From: Paratinospora sagittata
Lineage: Eukaryota > Streptophyta > Magnoliopsida > Ranunculales > Menispermaceae
Reading direction: 5' to 3'
NCBI GenBank assembly: GCA_035771175.1
Contig: CM069607.1
Location: forward strand, 4,075,501-4,139,500
DNA: 64,000 nucleotides
The notes under the pieces are model-generated. The model saw only the letters and a program-made list of their open reading frames with translations. It ran no database searches and had not been told where the DNA came from. The stretch's first letter is position 1, and each line of letters starts with the position of its first letter. This document shows, in pieces, positions 24,189-36,770 of this stretch. Made by a program: the position numbers and the translations under genes.

Positions 24189-25195
24189 GTTAATCGAAAG
24201 ATCATGTGCAATGCTGAGCGGATGAAAAGGGGTTTCACCATGGCATCTGACTGTATTGAATGTGTGGGATGTATCGAGGATGTTGATCATATTTTTCGAA
24301 ATTGCTCTAGAGCCGTGCAATTATGGAAGCGTCTATTGCAGCCAGTTGAGTATCATCTTCAGAGCAATTTGGATTTTCAAAGCTGGCTTGCTCATAATCT
24401 TGCTGGCGTTAATGATTGTAATGTTGACTATGACTGGGCTTCCTACTTTACAGTTGCCGTGTGGGCTCTTTGGAAATGGAGGAATGATTTAGTTTTTCGT
24501 AATCTTCGTTTTCACTTCGAGTATAGCATGGCTTGGCTTAAAGGGAAAGTGGCTGAAATCATTCATGCTTTTCGAGCCAAAGTGGCGGTCCATGGTGCTG
24601 GACTGATAGAGAGGGTGAAGATGGTAGGCTGGTGTGCTCCCAACCATGGTTGGACTAAGCTTAATACTGATGGATGTCTTAAGATAGCTTCATCGCGAGC
24701 AGGGGGTGGCGGTCTTCTCCGTGATTATCGTGGTATGTGGTTGAGGGGGTTTGTGGCTAATATTGAGTCTTGTACTGCAACTGAAGCTGAATTATGGGCT
24801 GCTGTTCATGGCCTACGTCTTGCTTGGGATGAGGGCCATCGTTCTATAGTTTTCGAAACAGATTCGGCTATGGTGGCTGGTTGGTTAAAAGGCAACAGTA
24901 TGCCGCAGCTTAGCCTTTCCAACTTGGTAAATGAGTGTAGAAAATTCCTTCAGAGAGATTGGATAGTTCAAGTTGAGCATATTTATAGAGAAGGTAATAG
25001 AGCAGCAGACTATTTGGCTACTGAGACTTTGAAGTTCAATCGGGGAGTGTGTATCCTGTCTTCCCCTCCCCATGGGTTATTCAATATTTTGAGGGAAGAT
25101 GCAACTGGGGTTACTTGGCCTAGGAGAGTTCGAGATGTAGTGTGCTAGTTGTTCTTGCTGGGTATTCCCCCTCTTTTCCTTTCAAAAAAAAATAT
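24189..25195 (+). mobile_element. L1 LINE C-terminal fragment with open RNase H domain
   Basis: A frame open to the stop at 25146-25148 encodes the L1 zinc-binding RT tail (C-x2-C at about 24261-24275, then HIFRNC at about 24288-24305) and a complete RNase H domain: LNTDGCLKIASS (24660), TEAELWAAVHGL (24781), VFETDSAM (24851) and NRAADYLATE (25000), so all four acidic/histidine catalytic positions have plausible residues. The fragment ends in a short A run (25184-25193). The upstream part including the polymerase is missing, and the first codons of the open frame belong to the preceding repeat. It is the best preserved LINE piece in the window, suggesting fairly recent insertion. Confidence 0.85.
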
Positions 25196-27152
25196 GTAAA
25201 TATGAGGTTTTGTCGGCTGTGATCTATTTGTAAGGTCCAACGTCACCAAGATATGTTTTATTAGAAGAAATTAAATTCAAATAACTTTGACTAAATTAAA
25301 TTATTCAGCTCTTTTATAAAAGTTTCCAAACAAAAAGTAAATATTTCACTTGTATTTATATCTAAACAAGATTATCAATATTGGGTTTGGATTAATTAAT
25401 ACTAAAGCTCTATGACAATTTCATTCGTTCATTATTTAATAGATATATTAGGTTGACAATATGGTTTCGTACTAATTAGATAATAAGTAACAAAAAATAT
25501 AAACTATATCATCAATAACTATACTTATAATTGCTTTCAAAAAAAAAAACTATACTTATAATTATATATTAAGTAAATATTATAATAAATTTGATATAAA
25601 TTATGATTTTAATCTTGATTGGTTCCGTTCAAATTAGTACAGTTTTCAAATTCTTAATCAGCAACTTGAACTGAACGCATCGGCTCGGTTCAATTTTACA
25701 GTTTTGACCAAACCATTGACACTTAAAGCTAAAAGTAGAAGTCACACCAATTAGGGTCATAGTAATTTTTCGAAAAGTTTTTATGGTTCCAAACCATTTG
25801 ATCTTCTTTCTCCTTAATTATTAATTTTTAAAATAAAAAAACTATGGTTAAATAAATGAATAAAATAAAACTCTTCAAGAATCAATGAAAAATAAATAAA
25901 TAAAAATTTAAAGACCTAAAAAGTAAAGTTATTCAATGTGTCATAATTTCAGAAATGATGAAGAGATGTGGCGACCAAAGGACTCACACTCACACGCTCA
26001 CTAACACTTCACTTTCTATACACAATAAATACACAGGTGTTTTCTTGTCGTTAAACTCTTGTATTAGTAGTACACACTAATGTGTGATTCGAAATCAAAG
26101 CAATAGCACTTGCTTGCAAAATCATCACCAGGCGTGCTCTTCCCCACCACGCACATCAAGTATGGAAAATCTCTTCAAGTAAAAATCTCGCTTTAGCTTT
26201 GATATCTATATATCTTTATGTATGTTGTGGTGGGAACCAAAGTGGAGACCAGGCACATCTTTGTGTCCACCAAAGTGAAGTTCACCTTGGAGGCTAAGGC
26301 AGAGGCAGAAAGGTTCCGTTATTCCCATACTTATTTACTTGTCACCACATACAAATGTCATCATAACCAACTTTATATGTATATTTATTATATGCCACTT
26401 GTACTAATATTTTAAGTGAGTGAGATCGAGTCAGATGTGATAGAAACATGGCCCTCCGTTAACTGTTGTATTGCTGCATCTGTTGATTTAATGATGAATT
26501 CGATAATCTTGTGTTTTTATTGCATCTGGCTTTCTTCCATCTCGTGGGCACACTCATGTACCACGCTAACACAACAGATAATGAATCCAAGGCTTGGGAT
26601 TCCTTACTAGCTAGCTTCCTCCATGTTAATTAGTTGTATATTAAACAACATTAATTGATGTTGATGTGTTGGTGAACTAGCTAGCTAGCTTTCCCATTTG
26701 ACCGTTTATATATATTTTTTTCATTATTTTTTTCTTATACTTCTTGTTATGTTGGCATGTCATCGTGGTCTTCATCTTCTTCTGCTTCTTCTGCTTCAAG
26801 CCTCTACGCGATATGACTAGATAAATTCCTTTAGTGGCTGCTAAAGCGATAGAACCATTTGAACCTAGTGCAGGAACATGTCGGCTCAGTTGGTTTTCTA
26901 CCACATCACACCACACCCTTGATGATCGGATCAACTTGTATGTAATGTCTGATCTAGACCTTTGATTTTGAGAAGCGAAACGAAAATATATAACATAACA
27001 TAGTTATAAAATATATTTTTTCTAAAATGTCCCCCTCCCACTCAAGGATCTATCACTACTTATATATATAACTTTGTGACCTCTTGCGAGTTAGACTCTT
27101 GTCAATACTCTTCTAAGAGACCCACACACGAATCAAGCTAATCTTCAAACAC
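25196..27152. other. AT-rich intergenic DNA, nothing recognised
   Basis: No supported gene. Short open frames (26218-26415, 26416-26610, 26934-26677) lack domains, splice partners and codon bias. A CTTCTTCTGC-type trinucleotide run lies at about 26770-26800. Confidence 0.4.
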
Positions 27153-27155
27153 TTA

Positions 27156-27365
27156 GGTTGTATTTGATTTGTAATTTTAAAAGTAGAATATAACTTAAAA
27201 AGTAAAAATCAAGAAAATAACATTTTATCATTTTTTAAAAATAATTTATTTTCTATATAAATTTTGAAAAACTATTTTTAAATTTTAACGAACCAAATGC
27301 GTTTTTCGTATTTCTAAAATTTTGAATACAAAAAAATGTATCTAAATCTTAACCCAAATGCACCC
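27156..27365. mobile_element. Tourist/Harbinger-like MITE
   Basis: The ends GGTTGTATTTGATTTG and, as reverse complement of the right end, GGGTGCATTTGGGTTA are imperfect inverted repeats. TTA flanks both sides (27153-27155 and 27366-27368), the 3-bp target duplication expected for PIF/Harbinger MITEs. Size 210 bp, no coding capacity. Confidence 0.65.
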
Positions 27366-27658
27366 TTAATAACTTGTTTCATCCCTACTTTAACTTTTTC
27401 CTGTAATTTTTATTTGAAGGGACCTCATTTAAAGTTATATGTAAAATGAAACTAATTTTATCTTCTAGAACATGGCCCAAAATAGGATAAAGGGGTACTA
27501 CTTGTATGTCATCAAGATTAATTAGGCAAAACATTAAAATAATTTTATTTTAGTGCAATTAAATGAGTATATATTTTTTCTTCATGGTATACATATCAGG
27601 TCAAATTTGTCTTCATATCTCTCTCCATTTTATATTTTTTCAAGTCACTATAAGCCAT

Positions 27659-27878
27659 CAAGGAATGAGTTTTGTGCGAGCCTCTCTATGTATGTGCATG
27701 ATCAAAATGAGTCTTTGACGAAAAAAAGTTTTACATCGCTTAGGTAGTGCTCCGCCTCTCCCCTCATAGACCTGCGGCCACTGCTCATTTTTTTAGTGTG
27801 GTCTATGAGTTTTTCTGAGTGAATGAGTTTCGTATGAGTATGATAAAAATGAGTCTGACCAAAAAAAAAAAAAAAAAT
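27659..27878 (+). mobile_element. SINE-like retroposon of unknown family with perfect 14-bp target duplication
   Basis: TCACTATAAGCCAT occurs at 27645-27658 and identically at 27879-27892. The 220-bp insert ends in a run of 17 A residues. Inside, a tail-like module ending AAAATGAGTCT-GAC followed by A residues occurs twice (about 27664-27730 and 27823-27877), as in a dimeric SINE. I see no convincing RNA polymerase III box A/B pair. A short internal stretch (CCGCCTCTCCCCTCATAGAC) is much less AT-rich than the rest. I do not recognise the family. Confidence 0.75.
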
Positions 27879-27892
27879 TCACTATAAGCCAT

Positions 27893-28870
27893 AGTTCAAG
27901 TATAAATTAAAGAGCATTTTTATTAGGATTTGCAAGGGAGGCTCACTGAATCCGGGTGAAAGATCATACGGCACGGAGAGCTTTGTAGCAAATTAATGCG
28001 ACGTGACAATACCATCATAGTTCGAGCTAGGGAGACACGTGTCAGACTTCAATTAACATTGTCTACATACAATGCACTGTATCACGAAAAAAACAATCTG
28101 AACCTTGTGGAGGTGGTCGTTGGGACCCACGGGTTTTGGTAAAAAAATTAAAATAAAAAATGGTAAAGAAGATTTTCCACGCGGCACATTTTCATGTGAC
28201 CGTTACGCGTTACATGCCAAAAACAGAATAGTAAAAATGTATAGAGAAAAAGTTAAAAAAAGATTAAAGAAATAGGGTGGTGGGGTTGCAGCGACCTTCA
28301 TGTGACAAAAGTGGGTTCGTGACCTTCAAGACCATGACCGATCAGTGTCAAAAGCAGCACTATTGGTCATAAAATTGACTGCAACCATTGAACCGATGAC
28401 AGAATCACAAAAAATTAATACTGTTTTAGTAATTTTTATATTTTTCTATCTCTGAATTCGCCCCTCCTACTTAATTTGTATTTATTTTTATTTTTTTATG
28501 AAAGCTCCCTCCTACTTAATTGAACCACGGAATTACCCTCCGGTTCTTAATTCCTAAATCTACTTTTATCAAAAAATAAAAAATAAAATATAAATGATAA
28601 AAAGAAATATATTGACCTTTTTTTCAAAGTGTTTGTATGATAAACGCTTGTAAAAAAAAGTGTTTTTGTGAAAAGTGGTCTCACCCAACTTTTTTTAAAA
28701 ATAGAACAAAAAAAAAAAAATTCACGCCTAAAAGCATGTGTTACAAAATATTTCTAAAAGTGATTTTACTTTAAAAGCACATTCAAAAAAACTTTTTCAA
28801 ATCATATAGTAAAAATATATATATCTCCTATATGTTATGAGAATTTTTTTTCAAAATGGTATGAGAAATA
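27893..28870. other. Intergenic DNA, nothing recognised
   Basis: AT-rich sequence with a GC-richer block at 28080-28340. No domain, splice pair or RNA gene is seen. Confidence 0.4.
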
Positions 28871-30624
28871 TGTAACACCCCGTAATTTTAATTAAATACA
28901 TATGTTAAAATATACGTATATCAAGATATATCATACACGTATTTTATACGCATGAGCTAAATATATGCTTGAGAATGCACGTATTTTATACGTAGGAGCC
29001 AAATATACGTGTGTATGATGAGTAAAGAAAGAAGATGATACCTATGAGATCATCTTATATGGGTGCTTACAAGTTAAACATTGGAGTTAATTTAAATTAT
29101 GAGTTTGGTTACTTAAATATGTGGATGGAGTGTATCGAAGAACTGTTCATTTGCGGATACTGTTCATCGAACAGTATCGTGAACAGTACTCGTATGTAAT
29201 ACAACAAAAAAAAAAGTTGTTGAACCGAGAGAAAGGGAAGAACAGGCATAGAGAAGGAGAAGAAGAAAAAGGGGAACGCGGGATTCGCGTCCAATCGGGT
29301 CTCGCGGTAAGTGATTTTCACTCTATTTCTTCGTGAAATTACTATCTAAGCTAGATGTAAACTTTCTAGCGGAGTAATTTTTACTGTGAGAGCCGTTTTA
29401 TGGCGTTTTGACAAATTGAAGTTTTGACCCAATGTGAATGAAAATTCGCTAGAAAGGTAAAAAAACACTCCTTAGAAGGTAGGGACCCCGAATATGTGGT
29501 TAGATTCTATTTCATGAGTTTTGGAGCCCGTTTGACAATTTTAATATAATTTACATGTTTTGAATGAATAGTGACAAATAGTACTATGAACAGTGATGTA
29601 AATAGTGAACAATGAAGTGAACAGTGATGTAAATAGTAAACAGTGATGTAAATAGTACACAGTGATGTGAATAGTGAACAGTACTGTGAACAGTGATTTG
29701 AAATCATAGAATCGTAGAGAACTGAATTCCGGACGTTTCGATACTAAGATCGTGATTTCTGGATATGATTTGATATTTTTAGTAGCTAACGATATAATAA
29801 ATGAGGATTCTCATGATAGTCTATGGTTCATTTCAGTGTTTAACTTGAGAGTTGTGCATGGATAAATGTTCTTGAGGAAGCAATTATGAGAGACGTTTAT
29901 TGTTGCTCGATTTGGCTTAGAAACCCCGTGTAACCACTGTGAGTATAATTTCCTTGATTTGGTTCTTGTATGGCATTGTACGCATATAAAATGTTTGATT
30001 GTATGCATTTATATTGATATATAATGCATTGAGTTTTATGGATCATGCAAACTGATTTTAGCACTTGGAGTTTGTAATGATGAGGTTTTGCGAGTCCTCA
30101 TTGTCATTTCGTTAGGAATTAGACTTGGATGAGGTTTTGCGAGTCTTCATTGTCAGTAGGTCAGTCCTAACAAGGGTTGCAATCCTTGAAATAACTGTGA
30201 ATTGGGTAATGAGAGGCTGTGGCTACCTTGTAACGACCATACAAGTGTTAGACTCGCTCTCTTGCCTTGAGGAGGAGGGAGATTGTGCATTGTGTTATTG
30301 AAAACTCATGCAATTTATGTTGTTGACATGTATGATATATTCGTTGAATGATGCATGTGTTGAATAAGTGTTTGAAATGATTTTAAATGTCATATTTCTC
30401 TAAATGTATATAATTGTCATCGCAAGAACTATATTTACTGAGCTGTTGTTTGTTCATCCTATTTCCTCCAATATTTCAGGTATTAAGTCGAAGGGAAAAG
30501 GAAAAATTCGTGAGTGATAATCACGTGAGCCTTTGTCTGGTATGTGTATGTATGCTTGGAGGAAATAGATTATATTTTTGTTATTTTGATATGGATACTT
30601 ATCACACATTATATATATGTATTA
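28871..30624 (+). mobile_element. LTR-like repeat, possibly a solo or partial LTR
   Basis: It begins TGTAACACCCCGTAATTTTA, a common start of plant LTRs, and continues with retroelement-like leader sequence: a purine-rich block (29221-29275), a block of ACAGTGATGTAAATAGT repeats (about 29575-29700) and two copies of GATGAGGTTTTGCGAGTC (30078-30098, 30129-30148). No coding domain is present and no second LTR is seen. The right border is not clear because the endogenous viral element begins near 30625. It may be the host site of that insertion. Confidence 0.45.
29570..29700. repeat. Minisatellite of ACAGTGATGTAAATAGT-like units
   Basis: About six degenerate units of 17-20 bp, with related words (CTGTTCA, GAACAGTA) at 29140-29195 in both orientations. 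Confidence 0.75.
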
Positions 30625-33600
30625 TCATCTAGATGGGATGTGTGGGCATAGATAGACACTGGCGGCTACAAGAGCTGCTTGGTCTTCGTCTTCAGCTTGT
30701 TGGGCTTCAACAATCTCTTCGTAAGAGAGAGGAGGAAGTCGACGTCGTACTCGTCGTGGAGGGTCTGATTCTGGAGGGGGATCTCTGAAATTAGGTGGAG
30801 GAGAATCAGGACTCCAAGGGGCTAAATTCTGTACCAGAGAATCAAGATGTTCTTCTGGTATGAATTCATGAGGACCTCGAATGACTGGTGCAACATTTAG
30901 ATAATTGTTGATGTCGTTGAGGAAACTGCATACACCAGTGATGACTTGTGAAGTGAGGTTACAGGAATATGTCTGGAATTGCTGGAGGTAATGTTCAACA
31001 ATTAATCATTGTGGAGAGTCAGAGAAAGGCTGATGACATATGTAGATAGCATGCAGGCGTTGAGGATAAAGTTGACAAATTTCGTTCACCTGTGCTGTCC
31101 AGACTGAAAGAGGAGCAAATAGCTGTAAACAACCATGGAGGAGGGTTGTTTGTTGCCTGAGTTGGTTCTGTAACTGTAATGGTATGAAGGCAATAGCTAT
31201 TTTATAAAGACAAGAGACACACCAAATGTACCAGAAGAGGTTGTCAGAAACCTCAGTACGAAGGTAAAAGATGAACAGATAGGGTTTTGTCTGGTTGAAA
31301 GGATTATCCTGTTGGATCTGTTCTGGGAAGTCCATGAGATGCCTGTAGGCATAGTAAAACATGTTGGTACGGGCCAACTCATTAACCTGATGGGCTGTAG
31401 TGGGCTCTGGAACACCTGGAGGAAATATGGCTCCAATAATGGGAATGGATCTAGAGGAATGGATTAACTGGATGGGCTTAGGCCTGGTTACAGGTTTGGG
31501 CTGTAACAGGAGAGGTAGATTGAAACATCCGGTTATAAGGGAGAGTTGGGCCGTGGACTTTTGCATGGGCCGTGATAAGAAATCTGCCAAAACATTCTTG
31601 TTACCTGGGATGTGTTTGACAGTAAAGGTAGACTGTGTAAATCATTCTTGCAGGTGAAGTAGTTGGGCAGAAGGCACCATTTTATTTTTAAACTCCAGCA
31701 TCCTTGGAAATGAAGAACTATCCATCTGGATTTCAAAGTTAGCTGGTCTGAGGAAGAATGCAAACTTCTGAATACCATTTTTAATTGCAAGAATTTCTTT
31801 AATAGAGATATGGTAATGAAGTTTTGCATCTGAGAATTTACCACTCTGATAACCACAAATATTCTCCTTTGTACCCAGTTGTTCGAGGAGAACAGCGCCC
31901 CAGTAGTAATCAGAGGCATCGGTCTGAAAAATCAGAGAATCGGTAGTAGGAAGAACCAATGGAGGAGGATTCTGGTAGGCGTTCTTCAGATGGGCAACAA
32001 CCTAGGTGTGTATGGTTTGCCAAGGAGGAGGATCTTTCCGAAGTAAGGAGGAAAGAACAATAATGTATTGACTGACACAGGGCAAAAATGAGCGTAGATA
32101 GTTGACCACACCGAGAAATTGCTGTAGCTGTTGGCGTGTGAAATGGGAATAAGGAAATTGCAGAAGTTCTACTGCAATATGGGACCCTGGTTGGTAGACT
32201 CCATTGAAAAACTTCATGCCTAAGAAATCAATTTCAGAAGTAGAAATGATACTCTTTTTCTCAGAGAGCATGATACCATGAGTTTCGGTGATATCCAGAA
32301 ATTGAGAAAGAAGTTGTTGATGATCAGTCTCATTTGTGGAGAAGAGAAGGATATCATCAGTATATATGAGAGCTGTATGCAACAAAGGTGCATAAATCTT
32401 CGTCATAGCTTTCTGGAACAGAGAGGGAGCTACCTTAAGAAAAAATGGCATAACCGTCCATTGATAATGTGCATTAGAAATGCAGAAGGCAGTTTTGGGA
32501 CGATCTTCTGGGTGAATACCCAATTGCCAAAAACCTGCTTTAAGATCAAACTTACTATAAACTTTTGATCCTGCAAGCAAAGTGAGTTGAGACGAAATCT
32601 TGGGAAGTGGGAACTTATCGTCTCGGAGAAAAGTATTCAAAGACTTGTAGTTGATAACCAGCATTTTCTTTCCTCGTTTCTGTTCAGTGCGCTTATTAAC
32701 ATAAAAAGCTTGACATGCCCAATCAGATGTGGTAGGTTCAATCAAACCCTGGGCAAGCAAATCTGCACATTCCTGTCGAGCAAGTTGAAGTTCATCAGGA
32801 GGCATTCCTGGATGAATGGCTTTAGTAGGATTGATATCTTCATTGAGTTTAAATGGCAGATGAACATAATACTTTGTGTTCTTCCATAGAGGATGAGGAT
32901 GGTGAAAATCCTTGTGAAAATCAAAGAAGGATTTCTTCAATTTGTCTTGGAGAGACGAAACATCCTGTATAGTATACAACTTAAGAATAGTTGTATAAGG
33001 AAGAAACTGTTGTTTGTACGAAATACCGTGAGGCAGTATTTTGAGAGTAGTCCTGGAATAAATGTCCATGCCAAATAAGATATCTTTGTCAGGAAGGTCG
33101 CAACCAATAATATGCGTCCATATGATCAAATCAGGGAAGAACTTCAATCCGATTTGCTTAACAATTATCAAATGGGTCTAGAAGACTTCATTATTGGCAG
33201 CTTTAAAAGATTCAGTATGGGGCTTCCAACAATGTTTGGGAAGAATGCGAGGATTCATCATACTCTTGAATACACTTGTATCAAAATAAGCAATTACCTT
33301 AATTGGATTGTCGAATTTTGATGGAAGAACAGAAATCTGTGAATAGGGCATCATATGTGATGGAGCCGTTGGAAGAGATGGTGAGGAAATCATGCCCATA
33401 TAATGATCATCATCAGAACTGAAAGAATCATCAAAAGAATAATCTTGATAGGCAAATAGTGTAGCTTCATCAAGAGATTCTTGTTCTGAGAAGATGGATT
33501 CAATATCCTGATCATCTTGAAGGGAATAGGAATGTTGAATCTGCTGGATCAAGTGTTGACTCTTTTTCTTGTCAGGACATTGTTTGGCATAATGACCTGG

Positions 33601-36575
33601 TTTCTTGCAAATATAACACCGAGAGTCTTTAGGAGAAGAGTTACGTCGTCTGAAATATCGGAGACGTCGTTTCTTCTTCCAGGGAAAACCTTTTTTATTT
33701 TTGGAGAAGAACTGAGTTTTCTTCTTTCTGGTGTTTTTCCAAAAAGGTTTACCTGTCTGGCCTTTCTAGCCTGGACAAACACATTTCTTCTTGCATCCAA
33801 TCTCAAGACACTTCTTATCACAAGCTTGTTTAGCATTGAGAAGGGGATCTGACATGTCTATAATAAATTGACGCATTTCACAGAGCTTGTCAATGACAGT
33901 GAGGAGTAACTGAAAGATTTCAGCAAAAGTAACTTGATCTAATGGTCTGCCAGTAGCTATAAGAAGTCGATTGAGTTCTGGATGGCATTCAGGTGGTAGG
34001 GAAGCGATAAAGGTTTGCTTCAAGTCTGGTTTATCATTTCCACCAAGAAGATGATATTGTTGAATCATACGAGTAAAATGTCGGTGTAGATCTTTCTTGT
34101 TGAGTGAACAACATTTCATAGTAAAGAATTCTTGTTTGAACTTCTTTTCAATGAGAGAAACATCACCAACAAATTCACGAAGCATGTGATTATACACATC
34201 AACAATAGGCAGTTGTGTCAGCTGAAGAATTCGATATTCACCAAGAGATAATAACTAATCACAAACAAAACCTGTACATCTTGAAAAGAAATCGACTAAG
34301 ATAGCTTGATGGGTTTTGCCTGAGATAAGTTGATTGGTCATCCATGCAGCCCATGAAATAAGCTTATCACGCCATTGGGCAGATGGGACATCATCCAAAG
34401 AAAACCAAGGACCACCATTTCCTGGGTTGAAATAGTTCTGGTTAGGATTCTGTTGCTGTTGTGACGGATTGTTTTCCGCAGTGGCTTCAGTGAAATCAAC
34501 ATCAGCTGTATCAGGAAGATGAGATGAAGAGGCACCATTAGCCATATGGATTTGGGCAAGAGCGGAAATATCCATAATTTGAGAATCTTCAGAAGAAGTA
34601 GAAGTTGCATCATAAGAATCAGCAAGATCAGAAGAATTGGTATCTGCTTCTAATTGACCGTCTTTATAGGAAGAAAAACCAATAGATTCGAAAGAATCTG
34701 TGGATGCATCAGAAGGATTGTCATCATTCTTCTGATCATCAGTAGAGGTGTCTGCAAGATCTTCTTTAGAGAAGTAAGGTTGAACTGGATTGCTAGGTGG
34801 TGGTTCAGGTTCAGTAGTAGGAAAAGGATCATGTGGGACAGTAGAAACCGGAGGGTCATAATAAATAGGTGGAGGTTTCATAGGATGGAATAAAGGGAGT
34901 TTTCCTTTATCACGGAACATAGGACGAGGTCCACGGACAGGTGGAGGTCTTGGAGATGAAAAATGTTGAGGCTGGGGTTGTGCAGCATCAGCTCGAGACT
35001 TGGATAACATAAGACTTTGTACGAAAGTCTGAGTAGGATTAGAAGCAAGGGGAGACTGATACAATAGAGAGGTGGCATGAGACCTAAAGGTGTTGAGGGA
35101 CATAGGATATGTCTCAGGGTAATCTGGTTGTTGCTGATACTTTTTGAGATCTGCAGTAACATAAGATAATTGTTCTTTGAGATGACGTAATTCTTTTTCT
35201 GCTGCATCAAACTGAGGACCAGTGTATCGCTGCTGAAGATAATAACGAAGCTGCGCATCCAAATCATTGATCTTGGCAGTAAGTTCAGTATAATATTTCT
35301 GACTGATATTGGCTTGAATATCGGTTTTCTGAACTAAACTGGTCGTGGTTGAAGAAAGGCTGACAAGCTGATCATCAATATTTTTCAAATATTGGTTCTG
35401 GATGAGAGCATTCTTTGTCTGCCAATTTACCACTTCTTCAGCTTGAGACAAAGGTTTAGGAGATCCATCTGGACGAATATCAGTAGGCTGAGTGAAAGGC
35501 TTAGCCGTCGTCTGATGAGTCGGATCAGCTACTCTTGTAAGAGGAAGAAAATCTTGGTCATATGAAGTAACAGGAAAGCACGGTTGAACCATAGGAGCTG
35601 TGGGAGGTGCAGGAGGTTCATAATAAGATCGTCGTACATCATATCTGCACGAAGATTGTTTAGGTTTTCGTTTCCTGCGAGAATAATCCTCATCATATCG
35701 ACACGAAGGGTCGATCCAATCTTCAAACTCTTGATCATCTTGGCAAGGACAACCAGGAATACACATGTCTGGGTTACAATCCCAAATAAAATGGCCATTA
35801 ACATGAGAATGATAAATAATGCGGCATGTAGACTGGAATGAATGTAATGGAGGATCGTCTGTAGGAACATGTGTAGAAACGGGCTGGATCATCATAGAAT
35901 GGTGAACAGGAAGAAGTTCTTGTGTTGTAGTCGGGGAATCAAAATTGATCTTGACCGAGCCATCTGATTGTTTCTTCATGAGTGGACAAGTAGTACTGGT
36001 GACTGGTTCAGAACGTTTCAGGAATTGTTCATAATTAGTGAACCAAGTCAAGGGCAACATCTGACGGAGATCCTTTTGAGGAATCTGCTTAGGGATTTGG
36101 ACAATAGTGGGAATCTCATTGTCACAAACAAAGGCCATGACTGTACCATGTGGTTTCTGTGTTCTCAGATGGATGGCATGGTCTTGAAGCCGGAAAGCCA
36201 TCTGATGGTGTAAAGTGGCCATGACACTGTCCATCCGATGTTGGACACCAAAAAACTGAACTTGTACCTCAAACCTTGTAGGAAGGGTTGGATCAGACAA
36301 ACAAATATTGAAATCAGGGACTATGGTGAAGACCATAGAACCATGACTCAAAGTTGTAATAACAGTGTCAATACAGGCATGTTCATAATCCAACAAGTTT
36401 GTATCTAGGAGGGCAACTCGGGCAAAAAGAGGTACATCACCTCTGTCATGGTAAGACAACACAAGTCTAATTGCACCTAGATAAATATGGGTATAGCCAT
36501 GGGCTAACCAGTGACGAATGAACTTAGGTTCAAACTCGAGAGTAACATACTGCTTTTGATGAGTTTATTCAAGCT
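30625..36575 (-). pseudogene. Caulimovirid polyprotein, one frame broken by six in-frame stops
   Basis: All open segments from about 36575 down to 30625 share one frame. Stops fall at 34255-34257, 33766-33768, 33178-33180 and 32002-32004 (TAG), and at 31642-31644 and 31006-31008 (TGA); I see no frameshift. Domains in order: 30K-type movement protein (about 36570-35950); a Cys- and Pro-rich part; coiled coil (35420-35120); acidic disordered part (to 34480); capsid-like part (34480-33790); CCHC knuckle (33618-33577); aspartic protease with DTS (near 33290); reverse transcriptase with YTDD (32365-32351); RNase H starting TDASD (about 31930); and a C-terminal part with a Pro- and Arg-rich end. 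No ATG opens the frame: a stop lies just upstream near 36570 and the first start-like codon is GTG at 36462. It is therefore a dead copy as it stands. Confidence 0.88.
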
Positions 36576-36700
36576 GACAATTTGTGAGGGTCGTACTCTG
36601 AATGATTATAGATATCTATATTGGATTTGATTTGTGGTATAGGAAAAAAATTTCTGTATATTTTAGAAAGGATTGTGAGAGTACGTGAAGGCTGACAGTG

Positions 36701-36770
36701 TATTATATACTATATATGGGTATGTACAGTATATAGTATGTTGTATCGGTCATGACGTCAGCCTACGTCA
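36701..36770 (-). promoter_or_regulatory. Caulimovirid-type promoter relic: as-1-like element and TATA box
   Basis: On the minus strand, TGACG occurs twice (36770-36766 and 36760-36756, ten bases apart), and an AT-rich TATA box (ATATATAGTATATAATA) follows at 36717-36701, about 39 bp downstream. Paired TGACG motifs just upstream of a TATA box are the as-1 arrangement of caulimovirus promoters, bound by TGA-class bZIP factors. It points into the viral polyprotein and away from NHX. No tRNA-Met primer site was found. Confidence 0.65.

Noticed and set aside
31400..31657. Open frames on the plus strand opposite the viral polyprotein (also 35584-35841, 35968-36213 and others)
   Set aside because: They are antisense shadows of the viral frame; they show no domain and share the region with a clear minus-strand protein.
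33549..33836. Frame-shifted capsid or zinc-knuckle reading on the minus strand
   Set aside because: It is in another frame from the viral polyprotein; the main frame itself reads through this part and contains the CCHC knuckle.
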